A stretch of DNA of 64,000 nt from Bacteroidales bacterium (GTDB lineage: Bacteria; Bacteroidota; Bacteroidia; Bacteroidales; VadinHA17). Positions within the stretch are counted from its first letter, which is position 1, and each line of letters opens with the position of its first letter. The translations under genes and the position numbers were made by a program. The stretch is taken from assembly GCA_003142255.1 (NCBI GenBank), contig PLLO01000003.1, positions 109,196-173,195 on the forward strand, in the 5' to 3' direction. Positions 21,772 through 31,317 of the stretch are shown piece by piece. The notes under the pieces are model-generated. The model did not search any database, was not told where the DNA came from, and saw nothing but the letters and a program-made list of their open reading frames with translations.

Positions 21772-24009
21772 ATGTCTAGCAGGCGAGAATTTATCAGAAT
21801 TTCTTTTATTGGAGCCGGTGTTCTGGCGGTAGCTCCCGGTGTACTGAAAGCAACCGGAGTTATCACTGATCCGGTCAAAGCCGGAGATCTTAAAGTCGAT
21901 CTGAAAAGAATCCCGACCTACTGCGAAGTATGCTTCTGGAAATGTGCCGGATGGGTTTATAAAACTTCTGAAGGCAATATCTGGAAGATTATCGGCAATG
22001 ACGAGGATCAGCATTGCAACGGCAGATTATGTCCCCGGGGTACCGGAGGTGTAGGGATGTACTATGATGCGGACCGTCTTAAGACCCCGCTTATAAGGAC
22101 TGAGGAACGGGGTATGCAGGTCTTCCGTGAAGCTTCATGGGATGAAGCTCTTAACCTGGTTGCATCAAAAATCAAGGATATATCATCGAAATATGGACCT
22201 GAGAGCCTGGCTCTCTTTACCCATGGTTCAGGAAGTGCTTATTACACTAACTTGTTCAAGGCCCTCGGCACTGGAAATATTGCTGAACCATCATACGCAC
22301 AATGCCGGGGACCCAGGGATGATGCCTTTTTTGCTACATTCGGAGAAGAAGCTTATTCGCCGGAAATAACTGACATCCGCGATACCAGGTGCCTGGTTCT
22401 GATCGGTTCGCACATTGGCGAGAATATGCATAACAATCAGGTACAGGAGATGTCGGATGCTATCGACAAAGGTGCGACGATTATTACCGTTGACCCGCGT
22501 TTTTCAACTGCTGCCGGGAAATCAAAGTTCTGGCTTCCAATAAAACCAGCAACAGACATCGCCTTGCTTCTTGCCTGGATTCATGAAATAATTTACAATG
22601 AATACTACGATAAAAAATACGTAGAAAAATATTGTTCCGGTTTTGACCAGCTTAAGACTCATGTTAAAGATTTTACTCCCGAGTGGGCTTACGGCATAAC
22701 AACAATTAAACCTGATCTTATCAGGAAAACAGCAAAGGAGATGGGTAATGCTTCTCCTGCTGTAATTGTTCACCCCGGCCGTCATGTTACCTGGTACGGC
22801 GATGACACACAAAGGGTAAGGGCTATTGCAATATTGAATGCACTACTGGGCTCCTGGGGCAGGAGAGGAGGCCTTTACAGGCCGGCTAAATTCACAGTTC
22901 CTATAGTACCTGTCCCGGCATATAAAGAACCTGTAAAAACGTGGCAGGATATCTTCCCCGGAAAATACCCTATTGCAAGTGCACCTGTAACCAACTTACT
23001 TATTGAAGCTTCAATACCTGACAACAAACCTGGATTCCCGGTTAAAGGATGGTTTGTGAACGGGACAAATCTTATACTTACAATCCCCAACCAGGCCAAT
23101 ACCATCAAAGCCATTCAGAACCTCGATCTTCTTGTGGTTGTCGACACCATGCCAATGGAGATAACCGGCTGGGCCGACGTAATTCTGCCTGAATGCACCT
23201 ATCTGGAGCGTTATGATGCCCTCAGGGCTTCTCCTCACAGAAGACCTTCAATAGCATTGCGCATGCCTGCTGCAGAGCCTTTGAACAATACCAAACCCGG
23301 TTACTGGATTGCCAGGGAACTTGCAATCAAACTTGGACTTGGTGATTATTTCCCTTATGAGAAACTGGAGGATATGCTGGACTGGCAGCTTAAGAAGATC
23401 GGATCATCACTCGAAGAGATGAAAAGGAGCGGAGTAAAGAATTTTCCAAGGGATGCTGATGATCTATACTTTACAGAAGAGGAGGCTGTTGAATTTTCCA
23501 CCGATTCAGGCAAGATCGAGCTCTATTCTGCATTTTTTGAGCAATCAGGTTTTGATCCCTTGCCAAAATATGTGCCTCACGAAGAACCTGCCGAAGGATT
23601 TTACAGGCTTATTTACGGCCGGGCACCTATGCATACTTTCAGCCGTACTTCAAATAACCCGAATCTTACTGACCTGATGCATGAGAACAGCGTCTGGATC
23701 AATCCCAGGGTTGCAAAAGCATGGGGGATAAAGCAAGATCAATATATCTGGCTTAAAAATCAGGATAATGTAGTTTCGGATTTTCCCGTGAAAGTGCGCG
23801 TTACTGAACGGATAAGATGGGATTCTGTTTACATGGTCCATGGTTTCGGTCATGCTCAGAAACAAATGAAACGCTGTTTCGGAAAGGGAGCGAGCGATAC
23901 ACAGTTAATTACCAAGGTGCTTACCGACCCTATCATGGGAGGTACAGGCATGAGAGGCAATTTTGTGACATTTATAACTGAAAAAACGGGAACGGAGGTT
24001 GCATCATGA
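21772..24009 (+). CDS. psrA: Psr/Phs-like molybdopterin oxidoreductase catalytic subunit
   Basis: A 745-residue complex iron-sulfur molybdoenzyme. The N-terminus SRREFIRISFIGAG is a twin-arginine signal, so the enzyme is exported with cofactor. C51, C54, C58 and C87 (in GRLCPRG) form the [4Fe-4S] site. C178 in SYAQCRGPRD is at the position of the Mo ligand. Family placement is polysulfide, thiosulfate or tetrathionate reductase; the substrate cannot be set by eye. It overlaps the psrB-like gene by 4 bases (ATGA) and leads an operon with mobA at the end. Confidence 0.88.
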   Translation: MSSRREFIRISFIGAGVLAVAPGVLKATGVITDPVKAGDLKVDLKRIPTYCEVCFWKCAGWVYKTSEGNIWKIIGNDEDQHCNGRLCPRGTGGVGMYYDADRLKTPLIRTEERGMQVFREASWDEALNLVASKIKDISSKYGPESLALFTHGSGSAYYTNLFKALGTGNIAEPSYAQCRGPRDDAFFATFGEEAYSPEITDIRDTRCLVLIGSHIGENMHNNQVQEMSDAIDKGATIITVDPRFSTAAGKSKFWLPIKPATDIALLLAWIHEIIYNEYYDKKYVEKYCSGFDQLKTHVKDFTPEWAYGITTIKPDLIRKTAKEMGNASPAVIVHPGRHVTWYGDDTQRVRAIAILNALLGSWGRRGGLYRPAKFTVPIVPVPAYKEPVKTWQDIFPGKYPIASAPVTNLLIEASIPDNKPGFPVKGWFVNGTNLILTIPNQANTIKAIQNLDLLVVVDTMPMEITGWADVILPECTYLERYDALRASPHRRPSIALRMPAAEPLNNTKPGYWIARELAIKLGLGDYFPYEKLEDMLDWQLKKIGSSLEEMKRSGVKNFPRDADDLYFTEEEAVEFSTDSGKIELYSAFFEQSGFDPLPKYVPHEEPAEGFYRLIYGRAPMHTFSRTSNNPNLTDLMHENSVWINPRVAKAWGIKQDQYIWLKNQDNVVSDFPVKVRVTERIRWDSVYMVHGFGHAQKQMKRCFGKGASDTQLITKVLTDPIMGGTGMRGNFVTFITEKTGTEVAS

Positions 24010-24539
24010 GATATGCGATGGCAGTAGATACGAAAAAATGTGTGGGATGCAGCGACTGCGTTGTAGCCTGCCAGACCGAGAACAGTGTGCCGATCGGATT
24101 CTGCCGCGATTGGGTAGTTGAAACTACGGACGGAACCTATCCTCAACTCCAAACAGAGATAAGGTCGGAACGGTGTAATCATTGCGTGAATGCGCCCTGC
24201 GTGCGCTGCTGCCCGACAGGTGCCAGCCATTATGCAGAAGGCGGTATAGTACTTGTCGCGCATGACAAATGCATTGGATGCGGTGCCTGCATAGCATCCT
24301 GCCCTTATGATGCAAGATACGCACACCCGAAAGGTTATGTCGATAAATGTACTTTCTGCGAGCACAGGATAAAAGTCGGAATGTCGCCCGCCTGTGTAGC
24401 GGTATGCCCTACAAAATGCATCTATTTCGGCGATCTCGATGATGCGAACAGCAACGTATCAGTGGTGCTGAAGAAGAGGAAACATAAAACCCTGATACCT
24501 GAGGCAGGAACGAATCCTCAATTGTATTTTTTGATTTAG
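24006..24539 (+). CDS. psrB: PsrB-like four-cluster ferredoxin subunit
   Basis: A 177-residue electron-transfer subunit with four cysteine sets: CVGCSDCVVACQ, CNHCVNAPCVRCCP, CIGCGACIASCP and CTFCEH...CVAVCPTKC. This is the PsrB/DmsB/PhsB pattern carrying four [4Fe-4S] clusters between the molybdoenzyme and the membrane subunit. It has no signal peptide and would be co-exported with the Tat-dependent PsrA. Confidence 0.93.
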   Translation: MRYAMAVDTKKCVGCSDCVVACQTENSVPIGFCRDWVVETTDGTYPQLQTEIRSERCNHCVNAPCVRCCPTGASHYAEGGIVLVAHDKCIGCGACIASCPYDARYAHPKGYVDKCTFCEHRIKVGMSPACVAVCPTKCIYFGDLDDANSNVSVVLKKRKHKTLIPEAGTNPQLYFLI

Positions 24540-24558
24540 AATATTAATTCTAAGATAT

Positions 24559-25500
24559 ATGAAAGAAGAATTAATCGTCAGCGGAAGAATGAACCATATG
24601 GTTGATCCGAACCTGAATATATGGCACTGGCAAATTCCGCTTTATCTTTTCCTGGGCGGGATGGCTGCAGGAATACTTTGTATTGCAGCACTTTATTACA
24701 TACGTGGTCGGGAAAATGACTACCGTACAGCCGTACGGATTACACCTTTCCTTGCACCGGTTCTGCTTGTTCTTGGTCTGGTAGCATTATTTATTGACCT
24801 GAGACATAAGCTCTTTTTCTGGCAGCTTTACACTAATATAAGACTGCAGTCGCCAATGTCATGGGGAGCCTGGACTCTTCTGGTTATTACACCGGTTTCA
24901 TTTATCTGGTGTGCTCTTCATATCAGGGACCTGTTCCCGAACTGGGACTGGAAATACAAGTGGCTAAAGGTTCTTGAGGAATTCTTCAATAAATATAAAA
25001 AAGCGCTGGCATGGGTAATGCTTATTTATGGGATCATCCTTGGTGTTTATACCGGAATCCTGTTATCGGCTTTCAATGCACGGCCTTTATGGAACACCTC
25101 CATACTGGGACCGTTATTTCTGGCATCTGGTCTTTCGGCCGGAGCAGCTGCAACTCTTATATTATCAAAGGATAAAGAGGAGAGGAAACAATTTGCAAGA
25201 ATCGACCTGGTTATTATCGGGATAGAACTCTTCCTGATTATTCACATGTTTATGGGATTCCTTGCCAGCACACAGGTGCAGATTGACGCTGCAAAAATGT
25301 TCCTTGGTGGATCCTATACCATGGTATTCTGGATATTTGTCGTGATACTCGGGATGCTCATACCTGCATTGCTTGAAATAATGGAGCTGGGTAAATATCA
25401 TATTCCTGGCATCCTTCCTGCAATCCTGGTTATATTCGGCAGCTTTATGCTCAGGTTCGTAATCGTTTATGCCGGACAGATGAGCCGATGGTTATATTAA
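24559..25500 (+). CDS. psrC: NrfD/PsrC-like membrane subunit
   Basis: A 313-residue integral membrane protein of the NrfD family with about eight transmembrane helices. The HWQIPLYLFLGGMAAGI start is characteristic. NrfD proteins oxidise or reduce quinol without heme. It lies 19 bases after psrB and completes a membrane-bound PsrABC-type complex. Confidence 0.9.
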   Translation: MKEELIVSGRMNHMVDPNLNIWHWQIPLYLFLGGMAAGILCIAALYYIRGRENDYRTAVRITPFLAPVLLVLGLVALFIDLRHKLFFWQLYTNIRLQSPMSWGAWTLLVITPVSFIWCALHIRDLFPNWDWKYKWLKVLEEFFNKYKKALAWVMLIYGIILGVYTGILLSAFNARPLWNTSILGPLFLASGLSAGAAATLILSKDKEERKQFARIDLVIIGIELFLIIHMFMGFLASTQVQIDAAKMFLGGSYTMVFWIFVVILGMLIPALLEIMELGKYHIPGILPAILVIFGSFMLRFVIVYAGQMSRWLY

Positions 25501-25600
25501 ACGGCTACCGGCTACCGGTGACAGACTTTGTCAGTTAATTCTTACACCTGACGCCCGCAGCCAATGAAAAATGAAACAAGAGTACTTTAAAATTTACAAT

Positions 25601-26134
25601 ATGACAGATACGAAAGAAATTAAGAAGACAAAATACCTTAACCCTTATGTGGGAGGAGTGTTGCTTGGATTGGTGCTTCTTTCTGCAAATTTTATTGCAG
25701 GACGGGGACTCGGTGCCAGCGGTGCAATAAAGAGTGTTGTGGTAACCACCATGACAACTGTTGCCCCTTCTTCAGCGGCAAATTCAGGTTTTGTTAAAGA
25801 GTTCCGCCAGTCGCACGAAGGTAATCCGATGAAGACATGGCTGGTGTTTGAAATGCTGGGCGTACTGGTTGGCGGATTTCTTTCCGGAGCTGTTGCCGGA
25901 CGCTTGAAACTGAAAGTCGAGCACTCCCCGAAGATCACCTCGCGAAAGCGACTGATACTTGCACTGACAGGGGGAGTATTATTTGGGTTCGGATCTCAAC
26001 TTGGAAGAGGTTGTACAAGCGGTGCTGCATTAAGCGGTATGGCAGTCCTGTCTCTTGGCGGATTCATAACCATGATGGCAATTTTCGGAACTGCTTTTGC
26101 ACTCGCATATTTCTTTAGAAAAAACTGGATTTAA
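25601..26134 (+). CDS. YeeE/YedE half-transporter 1
   Basis: About 177 residues, with four or five hydrophobic helices and the GRGCTSGAALSGMAVLSLGGF motif of the YeeE/YedE (DUF395, TsuA) family. Family members import thiosulfate or other sulfur compounds through conserved cysteine motifs. Here the usual two-repeat protein is split into two adjacent genes. The frame begins at an ATG at 25571; the ATG at 25601 gives a more typical N-terminus. Confidence 0.85.
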   Translation: MTDTKEIKKTKYLNPYVGGVLLGLVLLSANFIAGRGLGASGAIKSVVVTTMTTVAPSSAANSGFVKEFRQSHEGNPMKTWLVFEMLGVLVGGFLSGAVAGRLKLKVEHSPKITSRKRLILALTGGVLFGFGSQLGRGCTSGAALSGMAVLSLGGFITMMAIFGTAFALAYFFRKNWI

Positions 26135-26142
26135 AAAACGAC

Positions 26143-26174
26143 TGCATGATTGCATGATTGCACGATTGCACGAC
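26143..26174 (+). repeat. four tandem copies of an 8-base unit
   Basis: Units TGCATGAT, TGCATGAT, TGCACGAT and TGCACGAC follow each other directly in the 55-base gap between the two YeeE/YedE half genes. The copies sit ahead of the ATG at 26190 and could affect translation of the second half. Confidence 0.75.
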
Positions 26175-26189
26175 AAAAAGACAATAACC

Positions 26190-26780
26190 ATGGGACCATT
26201 AGTAACAAACGGAATAATTTCAGAGAATTTAAATCTCTTCCTGGCATTTATAATCGGTATAGGATTTGGATTTGTGCTTGAGCAGAGCGGATTCTCTTCA
26301 AGCAGAAAGCTCGCAGGAATATTTTACGGATATGATACCGTAGTTCTTAAAGTTTTCTTTACAGGTGCTATTACATGTATGCTCGGGCTTTTGTTTTTCA
26401 GCCTGTTCGGCTGGATAGACCTCAGCCTTGTTTACATTAATCCAACGTATCTTACCTCTGCAATTGTAGGGGGGATAATTATGGGAGCAGGTTTCATTAT
26501 CGGAGGTTATTGCCCCGGGACCAGTTTTTGCGGCGCAGCAATAGGAAAACTCGATGGACTTATATTTGTCGGAGGCCTGTTTATCGGAGTCCTGATATTC
26601 GGGCTTGGATATAAGCTGTGGGAAGGCCTGTATATGGCCAAAAACCTTGGATCTCCCAAGATAAGTTCGGTCCTTGGCTTATCGGACGGCATTTTTGCCC
26701 TGCTCCTGATTTTAGCTGCTCTTGCAATGTTCTGGGCTGCTGAGTGGGCTGAAAAGAAATTCCCGAGAGAAGAATATTAA
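26190..26780 (+). CDS. YeeE/YedE half-transporter 2
   Basis: A 196-residue partner of the preceding gene, with about five hydrophobic helices and the GYCPGTSFCGAAIGKLDG motif, the second conserved cysteine motif of YeeE/YedE transporters. The start MGPLVTNGIIS follows the tandem octamer repeats; the open frame before it is repeat-derived and unlikely to be coding. Together the two halves would form a sulfur-compound channel feeding the rhodanese and TusA system (inference). Confidence 0.85.
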   Translation: MGPLVTNGIISENLNLFLAFIIGIGFGFVLEQSGFSSSRKLAGIFYGYDTVVLKVFFTGAITCMLGLLFFSLFGWIDLSLVYINPTYLTSAIVGGIIMGAGFIIGGYCPGTSFCGAAIGKLDGLIFVGGLFIGVLIFGLGYKLWEGLYMAKNLGSPKISSVLGLSDGIFALLLILAALAMFWAAEWAEKKFPREEY

Positions 26781-26806
26781 AATTTGAAACACAAATAAAG
26801 ATAATT

Positions 26807-27436
26807 ATGAAACCACTAAAATGGCTGGCATTGTTCATCATCCCTCTGGGACTAGTAATTGCTGCTGTCCCTCCGAACACGGCCAAACCTTACAAACTGA
26901 CTGCTGATCAGCTGCTTGCTGAAGCAAATACAAGGACTCAATATGTAACACCCGACGTGGTAGCAGACATGATTGTAAATAAGGATCCGTCATTGCAGCT
27001 TATTGATGTCAGAAGCCAGGATGAATTCGAGAAATACAGTCTTTCCGGCGCAATTAACATTCCTCTTACAGACCTACTGTCTGAAAAGTATACTGACATT
27101 CTTAACCAGGATGTTAAAATGAACGTATTTTATTCAAATGGTACCGTTACTGCTAATGAGGCATGGATGTTGACAAGGCAGCTTGGGTACAGTAATATTT
27201 ATGTTCTTGAGGGAGGTCTCAATTTCTGGTTTGATTCCATTTTAAACCCACAGGAACCTGCTTCTACCAGTCCCGATGAAGAGTTTGCCAAATATGATTT
27301 CCGCAAAAGCGCAGGCGCGGTTCTTGGAGGCGGTGGAGCGATTCAGGCGCAGGCCGATCAGTTATCAGCTGCATCTTCACCAAAACCAGCCATAACCGGG
27401 GCACCCAAGAAAAAGAAAGTCGCAGGAGGCTGCTGA
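26807..27436 (+). CDS. secreted rhodanese-like protein without catalytic cysteine, ending in GGC
   Basis: A 209-residue protein with an N-terminal signal or anchor helix (residues 5-20) and one rhodanese domain (about 45-145): LIDVRSQDEFEKYSLSGAINIP is the typical first half. The active-site loop reads VFYSNGTVTANEA, so the usual Cys is Ser110. The tail after residue 165 is glycine/alanine rich and ends KKKKVAGGC, placing the only cysteine at the very C-terminus. That Cys209 may act as a swinging sulfur acceptor or an attachment point (inference). It lies directly after the YeeE/YedE pair. Confidence 0.8.
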   Translation: MKPLKWLALFIIPLGLVIAAVPPNTAKPYKLTADQLLAEANTRTQYVTPDVVADMIVNKDPSLQLIDVRSQDEFEKYSLSGAINIPLTDLLSEKYTDILNQDVKMNVFYSNGTVTANEAWMLTRQLGYSNIYVLEGGLNFWFDSILNPQEPASTSPDEEFAKYDFRKSAGAVLGGGGAIQAQADQLSAASSPKPAITGAPKKKKVAGGC

Positions 27437-27464
27437 GCAGCTTGAGTCATTTTATGTTCTCTTG

Positions 27465-28052
27465 ATGGAAAACAGGATTTCGGGAGTGATCCTCGCCGGC
27501 GGGGACAGTAAAAGGTTTGGAGGAATTGCAAAAGCAAATGTTGTTATCGGCGGAAAAACCATTATTTCGGGAATAATCAGTACAATAAAAGATCTTTTTG
27601 GTGAAATAATCATTGTTACCAATACTCCTCTGGAATTCCGGGAATTTAATCAGTACATAATTATTGGCGACCTATATTTAAAAGCAGGACCTCTCGGGGG
27701 GATACATGCTGCTTTAAAATCATCTTACGGAGACGCAATTTTCGTTTTTGCCGGTGATATGCCGTTTCTTAATAAAGAAATTATTGTTGAGCAGATTAAT
27801 GAATTCAACAAAGGTTCCTATGATATATTAATTCCCAAAGTTGACCAGTTTATTGAACCTCTGCATGCTATTTACAGAAAATCAGTTTTGAAAGATCTCG
27901 ACAGGTTTTTATCTGAAAGAAAAACCCGTGCAGTCCGGGATTTTCTTTTGGAAGTGAATGTTGGATATTTGCAAATACCCAAAACAAAGACTAGTAATTT
28001 AGCCTTCACAAATATTAATTCACATTCAGATATTGCCAAAATTAGTTTTTAA
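27465..28052 (+). CDS. mobA: MobA-like molybdenum cofactor guanylyltransferase
   Basis: A 195-residue nucleotidyltransferase. The N-terminal LAGGDSKRFGG loop and the later FAGDMPFLNKEII segment with metal-binding Asp are typical of MobA, which attaches GMP to Mo-molybdopterin to form the bis-MGD cofactor needed by PsrA-type enzymes. Its location at the end of the psr operon fits. The TTG at 27462 is in frame but the ATG at 27465 is preferred. Confidence 0.88.
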   Translation: MENRISGVILAGGDSKRFGGIAKANVVIGGKTIISGIISTIKDLFGEIIIVTNTPLEFREFNQYIIIGDLYLKAGPLGGIHAALKSSYGDAIFVFAGDMPFLNKEIIVEQINEFNKGSYDILIPKVDQFIEPLHAIYRKSVLKDLDRFLSERKTRAVRDFLLEVNVGYLQIPKTKTSNLAFTNINSHSDIAKISF

Positions 28053-28211
28053 ATTCTTCTTTTATTAATTTCAATTTTGATTTCTATATTTGATTTCAAA
28101 CTACTTTTATTTTTTATAGAACGTAAAATATTTTTTCTTTTATCTTCATAGTGGCCAAGTGCATCGGTTTATATTAATAAACGTCATTGAATTTTAAATT
28201 CAGCAATACTT

Positions 28212-30170
28212 ATGAGAAAACTCTTTTTCATTCTTGCATTTTTACTTTCAGTCTCCGGTGGAGTAAATTCACAGGTGATTAACAAAGTACCGCTGAGCCC
28301 GCGTATCACTGGTTACACGATTGATGCAAAGCTTGATCCTGCAACTAAATGCGTTACCGGGAAGATGGAAGCCTTCTGGGTAAATCAGACCACTGAAACT
28401 GTACCCGACATTCAGCTTCATTTGTACATGAATGCCTTCCGCAGCAATAAATCTACATTTTATAAGGAATTCGGAGGATCACCGGGTAAGGATTCAGCCG
28501 CAATAGGATGGGTGGAAATAAAATCATTTACCGGTAAAAATGGCATAGACCTTTTGCCGTATATGAAGTTTATTCATCCCGATGATAAGAATTTATCAGA
28601 CAGCACGGTAGTCAAAGTCACTCTTCCTGTGGCAGCAAAACCAGGAGATACGGTAACGGTCAAAATTAACTTCGTTACAAAGCTTCCCTCACAAATAAGG
28701 AGGAACGGTTACCGGGACGATTTCTTTTTTGTTGCCCAGTGGTTTCCGAAATTCGGGGTATACGAGCCTGCCGGGATGCGTCAGAGAAATATCGGAGGAT
28801 GGAACTGCCACCAGTTCCATGCCCATTCAGAATTTTACGCTGATCACAGCGTTTATGATGTAAAAATAACTGTTCCGAAAGAGTACGTTATAGGAACAGG
28901 TGGTATGCTTCTCAATGAGTCTGATGCTGATGGAAAAACTAAAGTTCAGACATGGAGGGCAGAAGACATTGTTGATTTTGCCTGGACTGCATGGCCCGGA
29001 TACGCTGTTTTTACAGATCAGTGGAAGCAGGTAAAGATCACACTCCTGATCCCGAAGACAAGGCTGGAACAGGTTGAGCGGCAGTTTACTGCGGTAAAAA
29101 ATGCCTTGGAATACCTCGATAAAAATGTCGGACCTTATCCATGGCCGCATCTTACATTCGTTGATCCTCCCGCCTTCGCATCAGGAGCCGGAGGCATGGA
29201 ATATACCACCCTTTTTACTTCAGAATCATTTTATAAAGTTCCCGGTACAATTCATCTTCCTGAAATGGTAACTGTACATGAGTTCGGACATGCATATTTT
29301 ATGGGTATTCTTGCTTCGAATGAGTTCGAGGAACCCTGGATGGACGAGGGAATAAATTCATTCTGGGAAGAACGGATCATGGATCATTACTGGGGTGAGA
29401 ATTCAGGGATGATCGATCTTCCTTTCCTGAAAGTATCTGACAAATCGCTTTCAAGGCTCACTTATGCACGTTCCGGCAGCAGACAGGTTATAACCAATAA
29501 TGAATACTCCTGGAATTATCCTCATAATACATATGACATGATGTCGTATGAAAAAACGGCCACGTGGCTTTATACAATGATGGGGATCATTGGTGAGGAT
29601 GCAACAAATGAGGTTTTCAGGGAGTATTACAAAAGATGGGCTTTTAAACATCCTTCGGGTAAGGATTTTGTAAACGTTGTGAATGATGTCGTAAAAAGGA
29701 TCTATGGTGATAAGTTTGGCCCAGACATGAACTGGTTCTTTGATCAGACACTTTATGGCACCGGCGTTTGCGATTATAAAGTTGAAAGTTTCAGGAGCAG
29801 CTTGCAGGGATCAAAAATAAAAAATGATTCAACCGTAAAAAGTTTGATGGTGACTGATTCATCAAAAATGGCCATTGTCAGGCTTGACAGGTTGGGCGAT
29901 ATTATGCTCCCTGTTGATGTATTGGTACATTTCAAGGATGGAGAAGAAATCCATGAATCATGGGATGGCAAAAGCAGGTTTAAAGACTATACTTATTACG
30001 GCGAAAAACAAATTCAGTGGGTAAAAATTGACCCGGATTACAAGATAAGGATGGATGTTGATTTTATTAATAATTCCCTGACTATCGATCCTGACCGTGT
30101 TCCTCTGCGAAGATTCTCGGATAAGCTAATTTCCTTTATGCAATTCTTAACCAGTATTGTCACTCTGTAA
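28212..30170 (+). CDS. secreted M1-family metallopeptidase
   Basis: A 652-residue protein with a Sec signal peptide (about residues 1-20). The catalytic motif HEFGH is near residue 357, with the third zinc ligand Glu about 18 residues on (in WMDEGINSFWEE), as in M1 gluzincins. An N-terminal beta domain precedes the catalytic domain. It probably trims peptides in the periplasm or at the cell surface. A possible TATATTTG promoter element lies at 28085-28092. Confidence 0.88.
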   Translation: MRKLFFILAFLLSVSGGVNSQVINKVPLSPRITGYTIDAKLDPATKCVTGKMEAFWVNQTTETVPDIQLHLYMNAFRSNKSTFYKEFGGSPGKDSAAIGWVEIKSFTGKNGIDLLPYMKFIHPDDKNLSDSTVVKVTLPVAAKPGDTVTVKINFVTKLPSQIRRNGYRDDFFFVAQWFPKFGVYEPAGMRQRNIGGWNCHQFHAHSEFYADHSVYDVKITVPKEYVIGTGGMLLNESDADGKTKVQTWRAEDIVDFAWTAWPGYAVFTDQWKQVKITLLIPKTRLEQVERQFTAVKNALEYLDKNVGPYPWPHLTFVDPPAFASGAGGMEYTTLFTSESFYKVPGTIHLPEMVTVHEFGHAYFMGILASNEFEEPWMDEGINSFWEERIMDHYWGENSGMIDLPFLKVSDKSLSRLTYARSGSRQVITNNEYSWNYPHNTYDMMSYEKTATWLYTMMGIIGEDATNEVFREYYKRWAFKHPSGKDFVNVVNDVVKRIYGDKFGPDMNWFFDQTLYGTGVCDYKVESFRSSLQGSKIKNDSTVKSLMVTDSSKMAIVRLDRLGDIMLPVDVLVHFKDGEEIHESWDGKSRFKDYTYYGEKQIQWVKIDPDYKIRMDVDFINNSLTIDPDRVPLRRFSDKLISFMQFLTSIVTL

Positions 30171-30181
30171 ATTCACACATC

Positions 30182-31075
30182 ATGAAGATATTTAAAGCTT
30201 TAGGCTCAGGCTGCCATCGTTCGTTAAAAGTCTGGAAAGGTATTCTCATTTTCTGGTTTATTTCATTATCACTTGTATCTCTTGTTGCTTTTCCCATGAA
30301 GGGAATAATGAAGACAGGATTCGGTCAGAGTGCCATAACCGGGAAGTTGCTGAACGGAATAGATGTGGAGGTGCTAAGTGATCTTGGAGCAGTTTACAAA
30401 AGTCTGACTCATTCTTTTTCTGCAGGCTTATTGCTTCTCCTGCTCCTCTGGCTGCTGATAAATGCATTTCTCACCGGGGGGTTGTTCAATAGTCTTAAAA
30501 GTAATGACGAAAAATTCTCTGCTGGAGAATTTTTCAGGGCGTCTGCCAGGTATTTTCTGCCATTCATGGTAATAACATTAATTATCAGCGCAATATTGAT
30601 ATTGCTGGCATTGATTTTAATTGTTATTCCCATGGGAGGAGTCGCTTCGCCGGATAACCCGAATGAGTCTGTTCCGTGGCTGATCCTGATAATTTCAGTT
30701 TCGCTTTACATTCTTATTTCACAGGTATTTGTGCTTGTAGCAGATTATGCAAGGGCATGGCAGGTAAAAAACGAAAAACCAGCATGTTTCCGTGCTCTTG
30801 GATTCGGTTTCAGCAGGAGCTTCAGGAGATTTCTTTCTTCCTTCCCGATGATGCTTATCATCTGGCTGGTCCAGACAATGTTCGTGCTTCTTGTTTTAAA
30901 GGTAATCGGGAACTGGAAGCCCGCCTCTGGTTTTGGAGTTTTTGGATTATTTTTGCTCTCGCAAGTGTTACTTTATATAAGGTTTTTACTCAAAGCTTGG
31001 CGGTACGGATCAGTAACATCCCTCAAGGAACTGAATGACCCATTACCTTCTTCGGAAGCTACAGTCAACATTTAA
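30182..31075 (+). CDS. polytopic membrane protein of unknown function
   Basis: A 297-residue protein with about six hydrophobic segments (near 20-40, 78-100, 125-155, 163-185, 218-240 and 250-270). Family not recognised. It starts 11 bases after the M1 peptidase stop and is probably co-transcribed with it. No catalytic motif stands out. Confidence 0.7.
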   Translation: MKIFKALGSGCHRSLKVWKGILIFWFISLSLVSLVAFPMKGIMKTGFGQSAITGKLLNGIDVEVLSDLGAVYKSLTHSFSAGLLLLLLLWLLINAFLTGGLFNSLKSNDEKFSAGEFFRASARYFLPFMVITLIISAILILLALILIVIPMGGVASPDNPNESVPWLILIISVSLYILISQVFVLVADYARAWQVKNEKPACFRALGFGFSRSFRRFLSSFPMMLIIWLVQTMFVLLVLKVIGNWKPASGFGVFGLFLLSQVLLYIRFLLKAWRYGSVTSLKELNDPLPSSEATVNI

Positions 31076-31150
31076 ATAAACCCAGGGAAGTTCTTTAAAA
31101 AGTATTTATATTTAATAATTAATATCTTTTTTATCTGACCCTCTTTCCCG

Positions 31151-31203
31151 TTTCCCCCAAGGGGGAAAGGCTTAATTTGTTCTCCTTCCCCCGTGGGGGA
31201 AGG
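31151..31203. repeat. pair of G/C-run palindromes, REP-like
   Basis: TTTCCCCC-AA-GGGGGAAA (31151-31168) is followed by CCTTCCCCC-GT-GGGGGAAGG (31184-31203). The two hairpins share the same C5/G5 core. They lie in the 242-base gap between 30182-31075 and the DUF3795 gene and look like a dispersed intergenic repeat; the first could also act as a terminator. Confidence 0.7.
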
Positions 31204-31317
31204 CTGGGATGGGGGTAATTTAAACAAAAAAGAGACAGCTGAGCTAGTATTAAAAACAGATATTCATATTATAATATTAAAGTCGCATTCAGAATCTAAA
31301 TTGAAAAATAAAATATT

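Noticed and set aside
26097..26189. N-terminal extension of the second YeeE/YedE half
   Set aside because: The sequence is the tandem octamer repeat read as codons and precedes a well-placed ATG.
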